From JAKFWF01 sp963741505 (GTDB taxonomy: Bacteria > Pseudomonadota > Alphaproteobacteria > Rhizobiales > Hyphomicrobiaceae): DNA of 64,000 nucleotides. The position numbers and the translations under genes are program-made. The stretch is taken from NCBI GenBank assembly GCA_963741505.1, contig CAVUIJ010000027.1, positions 1-64,000 of the forward strand, given 5' to 3'. The notes beneath the pieces were generated by a model. The model saw only the letters and a program-made list of their open reading frames with translations, was not told where the DNA came from and did no database searches. Positions 39,195 through 47,821 of the stretch are shown here, piece by piece (the stretch's first letter is position 1; every line of letters starts with the position of its first letter).

Positions 39195-39754
39195 TCAGCG
39201 CGTTCGCCGACGGACTGGTGCACGTAGCTGTCGACGATCGGACTGCGTTGGCCGTGGCGTCGAGCGTCGCGCTGGACGACCTTGCGAGCGGCGGCGACGG
39301 CGATGCCGGCGACCTCGCCGGTGCAGCTCGACCGAGCGCGCGGCGCGCTGCGGCGTCGAGCTCGGCCATGGCGGCCTGGCGCGCGCGGCGACCTCGGTCT
39401 CGACGACGCCGACGATCTCGGCCCGGCGTGCCTCGGCCGCGTGGCGGGCCTCCTCGACGATGCGGTTCGCCTCGACCCGGGCCTCGGCGAGCGTGGCCTC
39501 GTAGTCACGGCGGACCTGCTCGGCCTCGACCACGGCGCTTCTCGGCGGCCTCCTGGTCGGCCTGCGACCTGCTCGTGCGCGCTGGCGCATGGCCTTCTTG
39601 ATCGGCGGCAGGCACACCGCCGCACATGAGGATCAGCAGCCGGAAGAACACGACCGCGCCCCAGAACAGCTCGTGGCTGTCCGGGAGGACGGGGTTGATC
39701 GTTTCTTTCCTCTCGGCACCCTCGGCAGCGAGGAGCGCTCAGCAGTGCCAACAT
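39195..39754 (-). CDS. atpF: ATP synthase b subunit (frameshifted)
   Basis: Peripheral-stalk subunit. Joined frames give AERKETINPVLPDSHELFWG, the membrane helix AVVFFRLLILMCGGV, PPIKKAMRQRA and a long amphipathic coiled coil (VRRDYEATLAEARVEANRIV, EEARHAAEARRAEIVGVVET), ending near DSYVHQSVGER. The N terminus resembles that of the neighbouring b' gene (both have LLALLAAE before the acidic linker), which suggests an old tandem duplication. At least six indels occur. Confidence 0.8.
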
Positions 39755-39841
39755 GGCGTGCTCCTCGGAGATACGTCGGCGTCGGTGGACGGGACGGCTC
39801 GACGTGACGATCGGACGATGCTGCGCCGGATCGAGCGTCGA

Positions 39842-40139
39842 TCAGACGAACTTCAGGAGGATGAAGACCACGAAGCCGATGAGGGCGAGCGCCTCGGTGA
39901 AGGCGATGCCGAGGAACATCGTGGTCTGGACCTGGCCGGCGGACTCGGGCTGGCGGGCCATGGCCTGCACGGCCTGGCCGACGAGGTAGCCGATGCCGAT
40001 GCCGGGGCCGATGGCGCGCGAGGCCGTAGGCCATGCCGGCGCCGCTGCGCGCCGGCGATGCCTTCTGCTCGTCGGCGGTCGCCGTGGCGACCTCGGTCTG
40101 CTGGGCGACGGTCTGCGCGATGTGGCTGAGGGTGCTCAT
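39842..40139 (-). CDS. atpE: ATP synthase c subunit (one frameshift)
   Basis: Proton-translocating ring subunit. After an N-terminal extension (MSTLSHIAQTVAQQTEVATA) there are two membrane helices: AYGLAAIGPGIGIGYLVGQA with its Gly-rich packing motif, and MFLGIAFTEALALIGFVVFI with the ion-binding Glu, ending LLKFV. Lack of the sodium-motor signature suggests proton coupling. A one-base indel near 40022-40025 splits the frame. It lies between atpB and atpF. Confidence 0.88.
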
Positions 40140-40234
40140 TGTTGTCTGGTTGGTCTCCTGTAGCGTCCGGCGGGTCGTGCCAGCCGATGTGGCTGGTGAA
40201 GATGGTTGGTCGGCTCGGGTGTTGCGGTCGGAGA

Positions 40235-41015
40235 TCAGTGCGCCGGGTGGAGCGCCCCGCCGATGTACACGGCGGTGAGCAGGGTGAAGATGTACGCCTG
40301 CAGGAAGGCGACCATGAACTCGAAGCCGGTGAAGGCGACGAGCATGAAGAACGAGAACGGCCAGCGCCACGATCAGCAGGCTCGGCTGCCAGAGCGTGAT
40401 GCGTCAGCACCGAGAAGGTGACCAGCAGGATGTGGCCCGCCAGCATGTTGGCGAAGAGACGGACGGCGAGGGAGAAGGGCCGGATGAGGAAGGTCGAGAT
40501 GAGCTCGATCGGCGTCACCAGCGAGGTACAGCGCCTTGGGCACGCCCGGCGGGAAGAGCGCATCCTGAAGTAGCCGCAGGCCGTGGTGCTTCACGCCGAC
40601 GCCGATGAACACAGCCCAGGCGGTGAGGGCGAGCATCAGCGGGTTGGCCATGCGGGCGTTGGCCGGCATGTGCGCGGTCGGGATGACCTCGAAGAGGTTG
40701 CAGATCAGGATGAAGAGGAACATCGAGATGCAGCAGCGGCAGGTAGCCCAGGCCCTCGGGGCCGATGGCGGGCAGGATGACCTGCTTCTCGACGAAGTCG
40801 ATCGAGTCGTCTCGGTCACGGTTCTGCACGCCGGTGGGCACCAGGCGACTTCTTGTACTTCGACCCGGCGATCAGGAAGATCATGACCGGGAAGCCGAAC
40901 GGCGAACATCGAGATGAACGCGATCTTGTTGAAGGCGAAGATCGTGCCTCGCCGAACCACGCGGGCCACTCGACGATGTTCTCGATGGGTGGGAACTTCG
41001 ACCTCGTGCGAACAC
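40235..41015 (-). CDS. atpB: ATP synthase a subunit (frameshifted)
   Basis: Membrane stator subunit carrying the proton half-channels. The GTG start has an AGGGAGAG ribosome-binding site. Joined frames give ENIVEWPAWFGEGTIFAFNK, KYKKSLVPTGVQNRDRDDSI, LPAIGPEGLGYLPLL, MFLFILICNLFEVIPTAHMP, PIELISTFLIRPFSLAVRLF and NMLAGHILLVTFSVL; the last two contain the essential Arg. The end is YIGGALHPAH. About eight indels occur. The TVETTRDSIDF-like start order follows actinobacterial AtpB. Confidence 0.9.
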
Positions 41016-41036
41016 CGACTCTCCCTGTCTTCGCTC

Positions 41037-41517
41037 TTACGCGGCCTCAGCCGCGTGCTCGGTGGACGTCCGTGCGGACTTGGTGGTGGGCTTCAGGCCC
41101 GGGAACGCCAGCGACGCCGAGACGTAGCGGAGCTCCCAGAACAACAGACCCAGATGGGTCACGATCAAGGTGAGGCCGAGCGGCACCAGCTCGATCCAGC
41201 TGCGCGTCCCGGACGAGCATCACGGCGAGGAAGATGAGGCCGAGCCGGAGGATGTAGCCGAACGAGGGCGGCGCCGGCCATGAGGGCGAACGAGATGCGA
41301 CCGGCGGCGGCTGCAGCATCCACGCGGCGAGCAGGAAGTTCACGGTGACGATGGCGAGCGCGTACGCCGACGAGATGACGCCGTCGGGGCCCCAGAGCCA
41401 CCGATGACGACGATGAGCGGGATCATCCACATGGCGCGCTTGGCGATGTCGAGGGCGATCTCCATCGCGGGCGACGGGCCTTCGATCCGTCACGAGCGGG
41501 TTGGCCGGGGCGCTCAC
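41037..41517 (-). CDS. atpI: AtpI-like membrane protein of the ATP synthase operon (frameshifted)
   Basis: About 160 residues with four predicted membrane segments, including AMWMIPLIVVIGGLWG, VISSAYALAIVTVNFLLAAW, MAGAALFGYILRLGLIFLAV and LVPLGLTLIVTHLGLLFWEL. It ends TEHAAEAA. Position (between the AtpZ-like gene and atpB) and topology fit AtpI, a helper for c-ring assembly. The GTG start overlaps the upstream stop (GTGA). About six indels occur. Confidence 0.7.
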
Positions 41518-41880
41518 GAGACCCGCTCGCGACGGTGGCTGGTTCGGAGCGCAGGCGGTGGAGCGGTCGAGGCGTCCCGCCTCGGCGGCTTCGGCCTCGA
41601 GGCGCACGGGTGGCGGCGCGCTCGGCGTCGGCGGCGGCACGTTCGGCGCGGCGACCTCGGCGAGCGCAGCTCACGGGCGGCGCGGGCGGCGTCGGCACCT
41701 CGCCATGCGGAGCGGTAGCCGTAGTACAGCTTGACGCGGCGCCGGCAGGCCGAGCGCTGCGAAGCACGATGACGAGCAGCGGGCCGGTGCCGGCCTTGCC
41801 GTCGATCCACCAACCCAGCAGGCCGAGGATGATCGGCGACACGACGAGTTCGAACGAGCCATGGCGAGCTGTTGAGGCCC
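41514..41880 (-). CDS. AtpZ-like membrane protein, N terminus lost at the junction (frameshifted)
   Basis: The frame GSFELVVSPIILGLLGWWID, then GKAGTGPLLVIVLASLGLAG, then VKLYYGYRSAWRGADAARAA matches the AtpZ/F1F0 accessory family with its conserved Gly-Trp-x-x-Asp and Gly-Thr-x-Pro motifs. These small two-helix proteins precede atpI in many operons. The start codon and first residues are missing, because upstream sequence turns into recA on the same strand. A charged C-terminal part follows. Confidence 0.7.
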
Positions 41881-41909
41881 TGTTCAGTTCGCGCTTGTCG
41901 GTGACAGCC

Positions 41910-42497
<588 letters not shown>

Positions 42498-42545
42498 GTC
42501 AATCACCCTATGGCATGAGTTGCAGATCAGCAATTGACGGTAAAT

Positions 42546-42560
42546 GTACTTGATTTGTTC
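42546..42560 (-). promoter_or_regulatory. Probable LexA (SOS) box upstream of recA
   Basis: On the minus strand the sequence reads GAAC-N7-GTAC, one mismatch from the alphaproteobacterial LexA box GAAC-N7-GAAC (equivalently GTTC-N7-GTTC). It ends 48 bases before the recA start codon, a normal position for LexA control of recA. Confidence 0.5.
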
Positions 42561-42761
42561 TCGTTTGTCCAGCGCCATTTAAAGCATTGATCAGTCACGG
42601 AAATCAGCGGCGCGTTCTGGGGATGTTTCGGGGGGGGAAGAACACGTGGTGGGTCAGTTTGAAAGCTTCAGGACTTGCTTCTAATTCGATGAGTGACCAG
42701 AGCAAGTCGCTCTCGACGATGAAGGCATAAAGACACGGAGTCGTGGCACGCCAAGCTAAAC

Positions 42762-43007
42762 TTGGGCGGATTTGATCAGGAACGGAGCCCGCTGATACCC
42801 AAGGGCCCCAAAGGCGAGAAGCACGCCGCCGACGTGATCGGCAACGCCGTCAAGGTGATGCAGATCATTACTGGCGAGAAAGAAACGAGTAAACTGATGG
42901 CGGTACAGATAAGACGACCGTCAGCGCAGCGCAGTTTGAAGCCGCGTTGCGCCAATTTGACTACTGAGCGAAGGGCAGACATCACTGATAACGCTGCCCA
43001 ATCATGA
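42762..43007 (+). pseudogene. Degraded small hypothetical protein gene
   Basis: The frame has IPKGPKGEKHAADVIGNAVK, then VMQIITGE, and 30 residues later LTTERRADITDNAAQS. Both ends match my memory of a small, widespread alphaproteobacterial family whose members begin with Pro-Lys-Gly-Glu-Lys-Arg-Pro-Ala-Asp-Val-Ile-Gly-Asn-Ala and end in a Lys-Ala-Arg-Ala-x-x-Leu-Thr-x-Glu-Arg-Arg-x-Glu-Ile tail. Here the middle is scrambled, basic residues of the tail are replaced, and the last Arg-Trp is lost. It looks like a decaying copy in the lower-G+C islet. Confidence 0.4.
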
Positions 43008-43017
43008 TGAAATAAAG

Positions 43018-43305
43018 TCAACTCGTCTTTGTTCGCTTGCTCGTCGGGGAATAAAGTAGTGCGGCATCCACCGACATCTGCTCGGGCATTTCGGCCGTAG
43101 CTCTTTGTATTCCCATTTCATTGATCACCACAGCGACTCCGGGAGCTATTTGCTGAGCGGCTTGCTCCACTGCTGACCCAAAATTTCCCGGCATGATTCC
43201 AAAATTCGTCATTAAGACCCAGCGGCCTTCACGTACCCCTGCTTGCTTGATAAGCAGCTCAAGGAGTTCTTTGTTGCTGAACACGTATTGATTGATCTCA
43301 GGCAT
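43018..43305 (-). CDS. Small hypothetical protein, third gene of the hicAB operon
   Basis: A 95-residue protein beginning MPEINQYVFSNKELLELLIK, with GVREGRWVLMTNFGIMPGNF in the middle and QIAPGVAVVINEMGIQRATA towards the end. I recognise a recurrent uncharacterised family (Phe-Ser-Asn-Lys-Glu start, Glu-Gly-x-Trp-x-Leu core) but no known function. There is no signal peptide or membrane segment. The ATG begins two bases after the hicB stop, so it is in the same operon. It could be an accessory antitoxin or an unrelated passenger. Confidence 0.65.
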   Translation of the reverse strand: MPEINQYVFSNKELLELLIKQAGVREGRWVLMTNFGIMPGNFGSAVEQAAQQIAPGVAVVINEMGIQRATAEMPEQMSVDAALLYSPTSKRTKTS

Positions 43306-43306
43306 C

Positions 43307-43822
43307 CTAGACACTCGACTGAATGAATTTTTGGGCAGCACTTGTCGGATTGAACTGCACGACAGAATTGCTTGCCAGTTGCCGAAGGCCAAGATTTGGA
43401 CCAGCACCGACTGCCTGAACGGAATGCTTTGCCGATGAACGTTCGCCAACATGCTCGGCAACACAACTCGTGATAAATTGATTTAGGCTCACGCCTTCAA
43501 TTGCTGCTGCATGAGCTGCCTTCTTGTGAAGGCTCTTCGGCAACCGAAGAACTAGCTTGCCACTAAATTCGGAAGCCTCGATTGGATCTGGGACACGTTG
43601 CTTTCGATCAATCATGGACTGAAGCCAACTTGTTGCCACGCACTCCAGCGCTCCGAGCGCTTCTGACGAAGTATCGGCAGTCGCGATACATCCAGGAAAC
43701 TCCAAAATCTCGGCTCGAAACGTTCCGTCGCCTTCTGGCAAGACATATCGATGGTAAGGCATCGCCAAGTATTCGGAGGGGCTCATCGGCTTCACCGTCT
43801 TCATCATGGAACCATCACTCAT
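43307..43822 (-). CDS. hicB: HicB-family antitoxin
   Basis: A 171-residue antitoxin. The N-terminal partial RNase-H-like HicB fold reads YHRYVLPEGDGTFRAEILEF, PGCIATADTSSEALGALECV. The C-terminal ribbon-helix-helix DNA-binding part is SGKLVLRLPKSLHKKAAHAA, AIEGVSLNQFITSCVAEHVG. A further 40 or so residues follow, longer than usual. HicB neutralises HicA and represses its own operon. It overlaps the end of hicA by 8 bases. Lower G+C than the flanking cckA and recA suggests transfer. Confidence 0.85.
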   Translation of the reverse strand: MSDGSMMKTVKPMSPSEYLAMPYHRYVLPEGDGTFRAEILEFPGCIATADTSSEALGALECVATSWLQSMIDRKQRVPDPIEASEFSGKLVLRLPKSLHKKAAHAAAIEGVSLNQFITSCVAEHVGERSSAKHSVQAVGAGPNLGLRQLASNSVVQFNPTSAAQKFIQSSV

Positions 43823-44096
43823 CTAACGTTTCTTCCCACTTGTTCAGGTCGTCTTCGAGTTGATCTAAAATGCTCCTTCTCGTGCCTATGGGCAGATCTC
43901 GCGCTCCGTGACTCGGAATCGCCAACGGGAACAAGTCTGAGAACTCCGTGCTCTCCCAGACCGGCTCCTTTCCGCGACTAGTGTTTCGCTTGCGACCAAG
44001 CTTTCTGGCCAAACTCTCAAGTTCTGCGGCCTTCACTGGCCGACCACGAAGACTTTCCCACTCACGGCGCAGTTTGGCTATTTTGCTTGGGGTCAT
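43815..44096 (-). CDS. hicA: HicA-family mRNA interferase toxin
   Basis: A 93-residue protein whose C-terminal half, FPLAIPSHGARDLPIGTRRS, then ILDQLEDDLNKWEE, matches the HicA pattern of a His-Gly motif followed by a Gly-Thr-x-Arg-Ser-Ile-Leu helix. The N-terminal half (KLRREWESLRGRPVKAAELE, SLARKLGRKRN) corresponds to the helix that carries Gly-Arg and the RNA-contacting residues. The catalytic His would be the one in SHG. HicA cleaves mRNA and stops growth until HicB binds it. Gene order toxin then antitoxin is standard for hic. Confidence 0.75.
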   Translation of the reverse strand: MTPSKIAKLRREWESLRGRPVKAAELESLARKLGRKRNTSRGKEPVWESTEFSDLFPLAIPSHGARDLPIGTRRSILDQLEDDLNKWEETLDE

Positions 44097-44114
44097 AGTA
44101 CCACATGTGATACT
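44097..44114. promoter_or_regulatory. 18-bp palindrome abutting the hicA start, probable HicB operator
   Basis: The sequence reads AGTACCACATGTGATACT, a palindrome around CACATGTG with one mismatched pair. It touches the hicA ATG on the minus strand. HicB ribbon-helix-helix antitoxins bind palindromes in their own promoter, so this is a good operator candidate. Its place over the ribosome-binding region suggests repression could also act at that level. Confidence 0.6.
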
Positions 44115-44272
44115 AAAAATGAATCGAAAATTTAGTTTGCCATCAAATTCAAGTTGCGCAATTGGAATTTAACTACTTCTAGCCAGCCGCCAAGCATCGA
44201 GCCCCCAACATAATCCGGCTGCCACTGCCCGTAGCGACCGATTTCGAGCTTCGAATCGCCGCCCGCACCCCC

Positions 44273-46816
44273 TCACCGCCCGATCTGCTCCTTCACCTTG
44301 GTGGCGAGTTGCATCAGCGAGAACGGCTTCTGCAGGAAGGCGAACTCGGTGTTGGGATCGAGCGTGTTCTTGAACGCATCGTCGGGATAACCCGACATGA
44401 AGATGAACTTGAGGTCCGGGCGATCGCGGCGCAGTTCCTTGAGCAGCGTCGGCCCATCCATCTCCGGCATGATGACGTCGCTGACGACGAGATCGATGGT
44501 CTTGGTCGTGGCCGCCAGCACTTCGAGCGCCTCAGCGCCGCTCGCCGCCTGCAGCACCTCGTAGCCCTGACGCTTCAGCGCCTCGACGGCGAAGCCGCGC
44601 ACCGCATCCTCGTCCTCGACCAGCAGCACGCAGCCGGTGCCGGTGAGATCGGCGGCGCGATCCTTTTTCGGCGTCTTTTGGAGGATCACTTCCTCGACAT
44701 TGTCGACGTGATGGCGCGGCAGGTAGACGCGGAAAGTGGTGCCGCGGCCCGGGCCGCTCTCGGGGAACACGAAGCCGCCGGTCTGCTTGACGATGCCGTA
44801 GACGGTCGACAGCCCAAGGCCGGTGCCCTTGCCCACGCCCTTGGTGGTGAAGAACGGCTCGAAGATCTTCGACATCACTTCCGGCGTCATGCCATGGCCG
44901 GTGTCCTCGACCTCGATCACGACATACTCGCCGACGACGAAGCCCGGCTGATCGATCTTCTGGCACTCGCGCTCGGTCACATTGCGCGTGCTGATCTTGA
45001 GCGTACCGCCGTCGGTCATGGCGTCGCGCGCATTGACCGCCAGATTGATGATCACCTGGCTCAGCTGCGAGCGGTCGGCCTTGACGTACCACAGGTCGCG
45101 GCCCTGATGGATCTTGAGGTCGATCTTCTCGCCGAGCAGGCGGTTGAGCAGCACCGACAGGTCACCCAGCGTCTCGCCCAGCGCCAGCACCTCCGGCTGC
45201 AGCGTCTGGCGCCGCGAGAAGGCGAGCAGCTGGCTCACCATGCCGGCGGCACGGTTGGCGGACGACTTGATCGCCATGATGTTCTTGTAGGCGGCGTCGC
45301 TCGGCCGGTGGGTCTGCAGCAGCAGATCGGAGAAGCCGATGATGGCGGTCAGCACATTGTTGAAGTCGTGTGCGATGCCGCCGGCGAGCTTGCCCACCGC
45401 CTCCATCTTCTGGCTCTGGGCGAAGTTGACCTCGAGCGTCTTCTGCTCGGTAGCGTCCATGACGTAGAGCACGGCCGCGTCGGTGCTGCTGGCCGCCGGT
45501 CCAAGCGCGTTCATGACCACGCGGCGGGTGAACTCACCCGATTCGCCGACCGTCACCTCGACCGGCGCGATATTGGATTTCTGCGCGATCGCAGTCGCCA
45601 GCGCCGCTTCGACCGGCGCCCTCAGACCACCGACCGCCTCCTTGCCGAGCAGGCCGGCGGCCGCGAGGCCCTCGACCTTGCCGGGTGCCAGCAGCAGCCG
45701 CGAGAACGCGCCGTTGGCACTGGTGATGCGGCCGTCGGCGCCGACCAGCGCGATGCCGAACGGAGCGGTCTCGAACAGGCGCGAGAAGCGGGCGCCGCCG
45801 GACTTCAGATTGGCGAGCGTCGATGGCTCGATGGCGCGCTGCAGGACGGCGGCGACAAAGCCCCGGCCGGCCGGATCGGCGGCCGCCCGCTCGATCACCA
45901 GCAGGCGCGCTGGAAATATCCGGCCATCGAACCCCTGCAGGTCAACATCGATCGGCTGCGCCTTGCCGGGCCGCTGGCGGATCAACGCGCGTACGATTTC
46001 GGCGCTGTCTGGGGAGACGAGATCGGTGAGCCGCTGTGCTCGCGACGGCGGCGCGCCAGACGCACCAAGCCACCCGCGCAGGGTCGCATTACAATGCTCG
46101 ATCGTGCCGCTGTCGTCGACCGCGAGCAGTCCGACCGGCATCCGATCGTAGAGGCCGAGCGTGGCTGCGAGCGAATTGGCTTGCTGCGACACCTGGGCCC
46201 GCTCGGCAGTGATGTCACTCAACTGCCAGACCGAGAACGCGCCGCGACCGGTGTTTGCCATCGCACCAGCCCACGGCTTGACCGAGAGGCGGTACCAGCG
46301 CGCCGGTGGTTGGCCTGCCGCCGGGCTGCCCAAGCGAAACGTCTCGCTGGCCGGCACACCGCGCTCGGCGGCGCGGGCGAGCCGGAACAAGGCCTGTGAC
46401 GCCGTCGGATCGGGGGCCAGAACCTCTTCCAGCGTGCGCGGCGTGCCGGCGATGGTCTGTCCGACAAACTTTCGAAAAACGCGGCTGGTATAATGCGCGC
46501 TGCCGCCGCGCGCCGTAATCTGGATGCCGTCGTCGATAGCGTCGGCGGCGGCACTGGCAAGCTCGACATCGCTCATGCGGCCGGCAAGGCGCAGGTAGCC
46601 CGTGAGCCCGGCGATGATGAAAAATACCCCGATCGTCGACAGCACCGCCATCACGGTAAGGACGACCGGCTCGCCGGTGCCGGATGCGAGCATGGCAAAT
46701 ACGCCGACCGCGCCGGCCGCGAGCACAGCGGCCACAGCCAGGAAGCCGTTGCCACGCACTGCAGCCAGGGCATCCTCGGCGGCTACCATAGCAGTGCGCG
46801 CGTCGCTCCCCTTCAT
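44273..46816 (-). CDS. cckA: Hybrid sensor histidine kinase CckA
   Basis: Master cell-cycle kinase of alphaproteobacteria that phosphorylates CtrA and CpdR through ChpT. About 847 residues: two membrane helices near the N terminus (GFLAVAAVLAAGAVGVFAML and LTVMAVLSTIGVFFIIAGL), PAS-like sensory regions, the phospho-His in GGIAHDFNNVLTAIIGFSD (about 481), and an ATPase domain with EVEDTGHGMTPEVMSKIFEP and GKGTGLGLSTVYGIVKQTGG. A receiver follows with CVLLVEDEDAVRG and the Asp in LVVSDVIMPEMDG (about 780). Intact. A GTG at 46963 would add 49 residues; the ATG here leaves the first helix 20 residues in. recA next door is a common arrangement. Confidence 0.93.
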   Translation of the reverse strand: MKGSDARTAMVAAEDALAAVRGNGFLAVAAVLAAGAVGVFAMLASGTGEPVVLTVMAVLSTIGVFFIIAGLTGYLRLAGRMSDVELASAAADAIDDGIQITARGGSAHYTSRVFRKFVGQTIAGTPRTLEEVLAPDPTASQALFRLARAAERGVPASETFRLGSPAAGQPPARWYRLSVKPWAGAMANTGRGAFSVWQLSDITAERAQVSQQANSLAATLGLYDRMPVGLLAVDDSGTIEHCNATLRGWLGASGAPPSRAQRLTDLVSPDSAEIVRALIRQRPGKAQPIDVDLQGFDGRIFPARLLVIERAAADPAGRGFVAAVLQRAIEPSTLANLKSGGARFSRLFETAPFGIALVGADGRITSANGAFSRLLLAPGKVEGLAAAGLLGKEAVGGLRAPVEAALATAIAQKSNIAPVEVTVGESGEFTRRVVMNALGPAASSTDAAVLYVMDATEQKTLEVNFAQSQKMEAVGKLAGGIAHDFNNVLTAIIGFSDLLLQTHRPSDAAYKNIMAIKSSANRAAGMVSQLLAFSRRQTLQPEVLALGETLGDLSVLLNRLLGEKIDLKIHQGRDLWYVKADRSQLSQVIINLAVNARDAMTDGGTLKISTRNVTERECQKIDQPGFVVGEYVVIEVEDTGHGMTPEVMSKIFEPFFTTKGVGKGTGLGLSTVYGIVKQTGGFVFPESGPGRGTTFRVYLPRHHVDNVEEVILQKTPKKDRAADLTGTGCVLLVEDEDAVRGFAVEALKRQGYEVLQAASGAEALEVLAATTKTIDLVVSDVIMPEMDGPTLLKELRRDRPDLKFIFMSGYPDDAFKNTLDPNTEFAFLQKPFSLMQLATKVKEQIGR

Positions 46817-47232
46817 GGCCGTGAAGTTACCTTGATTCGAGACGATCAAGGATGTCGTGCGGTCACACCGCTCGACGAGCCACTCGACGACACTGCTGCC
46901 AAGCGCCTGCGCCGCACCGGCCAGGACTGACGCCTTGCTCTTGACTGCCTTGAGCCCAACCACAACTTCAACTTAGACGCGACACGCTCTACCTCGACCA
47001 ATTCGAAACCGTTGCAGCCCGGCACCATTCACTCTGTGCCATGCTGTCAACAAATCGATCATTAGGGTTAAAATGGCGCTAAATACCGGATATAGCTCCG
47101 CAACGAACAACGGTTCGCCCGGGCCTCATGGCCAGCGGTGGGTCCGGAACGGAGCAAAATCGGGCGCGGGGCCTTACAGCTCGGCGCCCCCGAAATAGGA
47201 GCGCGCGGGTAATTCCTCGCGAGAACGGGCGC

Positions 47233-47604
47233 ATGTGGGATATTCTCTCCTGGCTGTTCTTCCTCGTCTTCATCGCCGCCCTGCTGGTCGTCGGTGGATT
47301 GCTGGTGCGCGGCTATTTGACCACCGGCTCGCCGACCTCGGCGCTGACCGGCGCCTTGTTCGGGCCGAAGCCGGAAAAGCGCCTCGACGTGGTCGACCAG
47401 GCCAATGTCGATGGCCGGCGCCGCCTGGTGCTGATCCGGCGTGATGATGTCGAGCACCTGATCATGACCGGCGGCCCGGTCGACGTGGTGATCGAGACCA
47501 ACATCGGCCAACCGAAGCCGCGCACGGCGGAAGTGGTGGAAGGGCCCGGTGCAGTCTATGCCCGCCCTGCCCGCACCCTCGGCCAGGCGGCGGCCGAGAA
47601 ATAG
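47233..47604 (+). CDS. fliO: FliO-like membrane protein
   Basis: A 123-residue protein with one N-terminal membrane helix (WLFFLVFIAALLVVGGLLV) and a cytoplasmic part with EKRLDVVDQANVDGRRRLVL, IRRDDVEHLIMTGGPVDVVI and ETNIG. The pattern of Arg-Arg-Leu-Val-Leu-Ile-Arg-Arg-Asp and Gly-Gly-Pro-x-Asp-Val-Val is that of the FliO family of flagellar export accessory proteins. Proteins so annotated sit beside cckA in several Rhizobiales. No other flagellar gene is nearby, so a role outside flagella is possible. The start MWDILSW is used because upstream codons look non-coding. Confidence 0.7.
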   Translation: MWDILSWLFFLVFIAALLVVGGLLVRGYLTTGSPTSALTGALFGPKPEKRLDVVDQANVDGRRRLVLIRRDDVEHLIMTGGPVDVVIETNIGQPKPRTAEVVEGPGAVYARPARTLGQAAAEK

Positions 47605-47773
47605 GCGCCGCGCGGCAGGGCTGGCGCCCTCGAAGCTGGAGACGCGGACGCGGTCGATCAGGGCCGCCAGCGACGAGCGGTCTCTCTCGCGCGCCGCATG
47701 ATCATTGCCGCATCCTGCCAAATATCGCCTGAATCCCAACGCACTTCTGTGTCACCAAACAGTCATGTAGAGT

Positions 47774-47796
47774 GCGGACCGGCGGTACAGGTCCGC
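47774..47796. other. Hairpin in the leader of the sulfatase-like gene
   Basis: Arms GCGGACC and GGTCCGC flank nine bases and end 25 bases before the ATG at 47822. It could fold in the 5' leader or bind a regulator. It is too short to assign. Confidence 0.35.
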
Positions 47797-47821
47797 CGCT
47801 TGTGGGATCGTGCGGGCGGCC

